From Phanerochaete sordida (lineage: Eukaryota > Basidiomycota > Agaricomycetes > Polyporales > Phanerochaetaceae): a stretch of DNA of 64,000 nt. Numbering within the stretch: position 1 is the first letter of the stretch; every line of letters starts with the position of its first letter. Location of the stretch: assembly GCA_019973155.2 (NCBI GenBank), contig BPQB01000043.1, positions 62,001 to 126,000 of the forward strand. Reading direction: 5' to 3'. The notes under the pieces are model-generated. The model saw only the letters and a program-made list of their open reading frames with translations, was not told the origin of the DNA and made no database searches. The position numbers and the translations under genes are program-made. Of this stretch, positions 60,192-64,000 are shown in pieces.

Positions 60192-60749
60192 CGACGTGTA
60201 AGCTTTCCCTGCCAGCTGGGCCGCTTCTCGTGATTGCGTTTGATACCTCGTTCTGACGACTGTATGACGCGTTCCCGAGGGCTGCTCGCCCGACGGCCAC
60301 AAGTTATCGCTGATATGGCTCTTCTGTTCATCACTCGCACTCGCCCGTCTAATACATCAACGTTCGTCGTTCTCGCAGTGGCCCATCCGGCGCTGCATCC
60401 GCGCAATGTTTCTATTGATACTTTGCCGCACGGCTTCCGGAGCGTGCGTACAGCCATGCAGTGCAGGACATCTGTAATCGACTAGAGAACGGACGCTACT
60501 GTAGCAAGGGGCAAGGTATGGAGTTTTCGCAATCTATCAGCCAATACAGGGGTCTCCAGCTGCGAAGGGGAAGGAAACGGCTACTCAGCACCGGGGGAGG
60601 TGGTCGGGGGTGGTCAAATACAACTACAAAATGGAGGGTATACCATGAGAACAGGAAAGCGCCGCCGTAACAAAAAATTAGCAAGACAGTTCAACATAGA
60701 AAGAATAAGAGCAATCAGTAAGATAGAGCATGCAAAGCGATTTCTCTTT
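60192..60749. other. Intergenic between convergent genes
   Basis: 558 bp; AT-rich right half (60600-60740) typical of a 3' UTR. No ORF supported. Confidence 0.4.
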
Positions 60750-62501
60750 TCAAAGCGACGTGGGGTTGACGATAGCAGGACCAGGCAGGGCCCTCCACTG
60801 CAAAGAAAGTTAAATGAGTGACAAATTCCCAACAGAGTTCGAGGCAAATTGCGTACCTGGTGAGAGTCGAGATACGGACTCGCGCCCATGTCCTCGTACG
60901 AATTCCTGTCCTCGAAGTCGTCGCTGTTCCACTTGGGCTCCGACGGGACGACTGCAGGGAGAGGGACCGAGAGGACGGGGCACGACGGTGGGTACTCTTC
61001 GTCCGAATCCGACTGGGCGTCTCGGAGAAACTCGACATTGGTCCGCGTCGCGAGGCTCTGAGGGACCCAGCGCAGTTTGGACGGCAGCTTTCCGACCTCG
61101 TGTACCTCTGATATAATAGGGGCGTCGAATCCCACAGTGAACTGGGACGGGGCCGTCGGATGCTCGGAGGAAGGGAAGATGCCGTGTGTACGGAGATGAC
61201 GTTTCGCGTTAGAGCGGACGGCGAAACTCTTGGTGCAGTTGGGAATCGGGCACTTGTACGCTGTGCTCAATGTGTCAGACAACCTGCACAGCGATGGGGA
61301 GACGGTAGCACGCACGTTTGGCACCGGAGTGCGAGTTCATGTGCGTTGCCAGGCCGCTGGGGCGCGGGAACCACTTCTGGCAGACGGTGCACTGGTGCAT
61401 CTTGGACTTCTTGGGCTGGGATGCTTTTGGCCGCTCACCACCCTGGCGCTCTGGCGCCATGCGAGGCGAGGACAAGGCGGAGTCTGGGGGAGGAGTCGGG
61501 CTACGGGGCTCGACGCTGTTATCGCCACCGCTCGAACCAGAGATTGATCCGGACATTTCGTCAGTGGAGGATCGCCGAGAGGACTGCACCGGCTGGTAGG
61601 TAGAGCGGTACACGTCTCCGCCCGCGGAGGGAAGGCTTCCTTCTGATTCGTCGTCGTAATCCTCGGCGTCGTAGACGAGAGGCGGCACGACAGCGGGGTT
61701 CCCAGGCTCGCCCAAGTTGCCGGACAGGCGCAGGTGGGAGGAGTGCGAGGTGAGCGTTCCTGAGTCGCGCCTGCCAGCAAAGGACGAGAGAACGTCCTGC
61801 TGAGTAGTGGGACGCGATCTCCCGGCAAGGCCAGGGAGACTGCCGAGCTGGGAGGAAGCAGAAGGTTGGGACCTCGGGTAAGATGCTGAGGTGAGTTGAT
61901 CGTAGGATGAGTCCGAGAAGCCTTGCCACGAGCTGCGCCCTCCTCTCAGCGCAGTGTCCGCACCAAGAACAGGGCTCGGGTTGTGAGGAGACTCTGTGAA
62001 GCTGTAGGAGGCGAGCTCCTCCTCCGGGGAGCGGGACGTTCTAGATGACATGGCGCTCCCGGTGGAGGGGCTGTAGTAGCGCGAGCTGTACATGTTGTTG
62101 TACGCGGAACTGGAGACGTGTGTGCGCTGGGAGGACTCGGGATAGGCGACACTTTGGGTGGTGGTGGAGGCGGAGGCGGTGGTGTTGGAGTAGTAGTCTT
62201 GCTCGAGCGGCGGCCCGTACTCAGAGTACGGGGTGCTGTTGGGGGAGTCGTAGTCGGAGCCGTGCTGCGAGCCAGCGGACCATGACTGACGAGATCCGTA
62301 CGAGGTGAGCGAATCTCCGGGTGCACCGCCCAGGATGGAAGCGCTGGCCGCGGAGGGATACGACCCTTGATGATAGCGTGTGCTGGCGGTGGCAGCGTAC
62401 TGGTACTGGTTGTAGATCTGGTCGTCGAAGAGGGGAGTGTTGAGAGGCATGGCGGGTGCGGGCTGGGTGGCACTGGAGGCGTTGTAGAGCGCGCCACGCA
62501 T
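60750..62501 (-). CDS. Two-finger C2H2 transcription factor
   Basis: Probable sequence-specific regulator. The first in-frame ATG is at 62501 (MRGALYNASSATQPAPAMPL). About 350 residues are disordered, rich in Ser, Tyr and Thr (YSSRYYSPSTGSAMSSRTSR). Two tandem fingers follow: CTVCQKWFPRPSGLATHMNSH near 61390-61330, then across an intron CPIPNCTKSFAVRSNAKRHL near 61255-61195. After the fingers there is a conserved tail (GKLPSKLRWVPQSLATRTNV near 61080), then a last exon joined near 60808 reading WRALPGPAIVNPTSL with stop at 60750. The tail after the fingers with a terminal LPGPA motif is characteristic of a conserved basidiomycete group. A short upstream frame with its own ATG (62717) lies before the start; see findings. 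Start assignment is moderately sure. Confidence 0.82.
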
Positions 62502-63492
62502 CAAGTTCGACTGCGAAGTGCTAGGCGGGCAGACGCGTCAATGGGCAGCGGGCGATGACGAAGGCGCAGACGACTCACCAGAAGAGGACTGCGGCTGAGT
62601 ACGGAGTGTGTTGAGGCGGATGTGGGATGACGAAGGAGCGGTCAGAGGCTGGCGAAGATATAGGACGAGGGTCGTGGCCTGGAGGTGATCATGACTGGAG
62701 GAGTCTGAACGGGACATCCAAGGAAAAGGCAGAATTCATATAGATGCAGAATCCGGAGGGTGAAGCGCACAGGAGCAGAACAAGATGATGCTTGCTCCGT
62801 GTATGGCAGTTCGCGACCAGAACACAGCCTGCGTGCTCGCAGCCCAATCTCCATCCTCCCTGTCCAATCCTCACACACCGTATCAAAAGATGCCCAAATG
62901 CGCCAACTCACCCTGCCATCCCGCCATCTCCTCATCCGCCGCCGCCGCCCGCCATCGCACAGCACGCCCAGCACCGCGCACGGCCCACGACGCCCGCGAC
63001 GGCTCTGATCGCCCTCGGAGACGGCGGATGCAGCGCGCAGAGGCAATGCGGTGCCCGGCGTCTGCCCCGCCTGTCTGCGAACGACGCCTGTCACGTTGCC
63101 GCCTGCCATTCCCGGGAGGTTCCTGGGTGCGCCTTCACACCATTTCTACTCCGCGGCACAATCTAGCCCCTCTCCGGAATCTGTCCTGGCGCGCCTGAGA
63201 AGGCAGAACGGGGTCGGCCCACTGGAACCTTTCCATTCAAAATATCCGTAGTCACGTCTCACATGCGAACGTCCGTGCCCAGCAGCCCAGCATCATGCTC
63301 GGGGGAACCTCCTCCATACAGTACACATGGCCACGCCCGTTCGCCAAACGTCGCAGGCACGGAGCGATTCCGCCCACAGATTGGCCTGATGGGCAGCCTG
63401 CGTGCGCGATTGGGTTGGCGATGACGACCTGTCCACGCAGCGGCCGTCGCGCTGCAACAGCACGCGCTACGGGCGACAGGATCGCGGAACAC
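62502..63492. promoter_or_regulatory. 5' flank of C2H2 gene and intergenic
   Basis: About 990 bp. A likely 5'-UTR intron with donor GTGAGTCG near 62579 and acceptor near 62512 is visible on the minus strand, upstream of the C2H2 start. Frames further right (62785-63198, plus) are low-complexity CCG-rich and not supported. Confidence 0.4.
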
Positions 63493-63896
63493 TCAGGCGG
63501 CCACGTATCTAGGGGTGAACCCAATGAAGTCATGCTCGCAATGCGGCAGCAGAAACATGCGATCGCTCACCGAAACTCTGCCAGCCTGGCCTTCTTGGCC
63601 AGAATAATCCCTCCTTCGGAGTCTGACGACCCGGCCCGCGCGGTGTCACTGGCGGCGCCCGCGCTCGCCGTCCTTTGCATGGCCGCCGACTGGGGCACGA
63701 AGGGTAGGCTCTTCCGGTTCGCCACGCGCAGATCCTGGCGGGGCGGCGTGCGCTTCGCAGCAGCACTAGCCGTGGCCCGCATTGGGTGTTGACGTCCATC
63801 CGGAGTTACAGTTGTCTCGCGACGCCGCAAGGTCCCGAGTTTCTGACGTACAACTTTAGCTATCGCGTTCAAAACACATGCTCGATGCTTAAACAT
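63493..63896 (-). CDS. Possible small gene or terminal exons of a gene entering from the right
   Basis: I do not recognise it. From an ATG at 63896 (MFKHRACVLNAIAKVVRQKL) the frame stays open through RRETTVTPDGRQHPM and KSLPFVPQSAAMQRTASAG to AKKARLAEF. A consensus donor (GTGAGCGATCGC, 63570 downward) and acceptor (TTCACCCCTAG, ending 63509) would join it to a short end RYVAA with stop TGA at 63493. The part near 63600-63820 looks coding (mixed polar, serine and basic residues); the part near 63830-63896 could be intron, in which case the gene continues beyond the window. Confidence 0.3.
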
Positions 63897-64000
63897 ACCG
63901 ATTGCTTGTTTCCGGGGATCGCCCCTTCGCACTTCCAGCGCTCCCACCAGCCGTTCGCTATTCGGTCATTCCTCGTTGCTGAAGCTCGCCTTTCAGACTC

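Overview
The window looks like nuclear DNA of a mushroom-forming basidiomycete (Agaricomycetes, probably a polypore-like wood decayer). Genes are dense and lie on both strands. Most are cut by many 45-70 bp GT-AG introns, base composition is moderately GC-rich, and the products are eukaryotic (coatomer, COPII, Mcm10, GPI-anchor synthesis, a Sec2-type exchange factor). No transposon, LTR, CRISPR or bacterial-type operon was seen. Gene spans below run from start codon to stop codon and include introns; exon joins were inferred by eye from splice consensus plus family conservation.

Left third (1-22 kb): the 5' part of the alpha-COP gene (minus strand, cut by the left edge) faces an XPG/Rad2-family nuclease. 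Four plus-strand genes follow in line: secreted type-B carboxylesterase, three-LIM-domain scaffold protein, MCM10, then, after a gap of unclear coding status, the first of two related WW-like/membrane proteins. An Afi1/MesA-type polarity/DENN protein lies on the minus strand.

Middle (22-45 kb): an unresolved minus-strand gene, a large PHD plus chromodomain-like protein, the second WW-like/membrane protein, the SWP1/ribophorin II subunit of oligosaccharyltransferase, an initiator tRNA-Met, a SEC24 gene whose first two small exons encode a WW domain, an MFS transporter, a Sec2-type Rab exchange factor and a CsbD-like stress protein behind a CCAAT/TATA promoter.

Right third (45-64 kb): a 14-TM DHA-type drug exporter, glucosamine-6-phosphate synthase GFA1, a C2H2 regulator, a small single-pass membrane protein made of three tiny exons, a RAD51 paralogue with both Walker motifs altered, 5-formyl-THF cyclo-ligase, the PIG-P subunit of GPI-GlcNAc transferase, a two-finger C2H2 regulator and a doubtful gene at the right edge.

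Many genes serve the secretory pathway and surface glycans: COPI, COPII, Sec2, Afi1, OST, PIG-P, and GFA1, which makes the UDP-GlcNAc precursor. This is a thematic overlap of housekeeping genes, not evidence of a co-regulated cluster. The least expected items are the WW-SEC24 fusion, the pair of WW-like/membrane paralogues with shared intron positions and GC-AG introns, and the RAD51 paralogue that appears to have lost its ATPase motifs.
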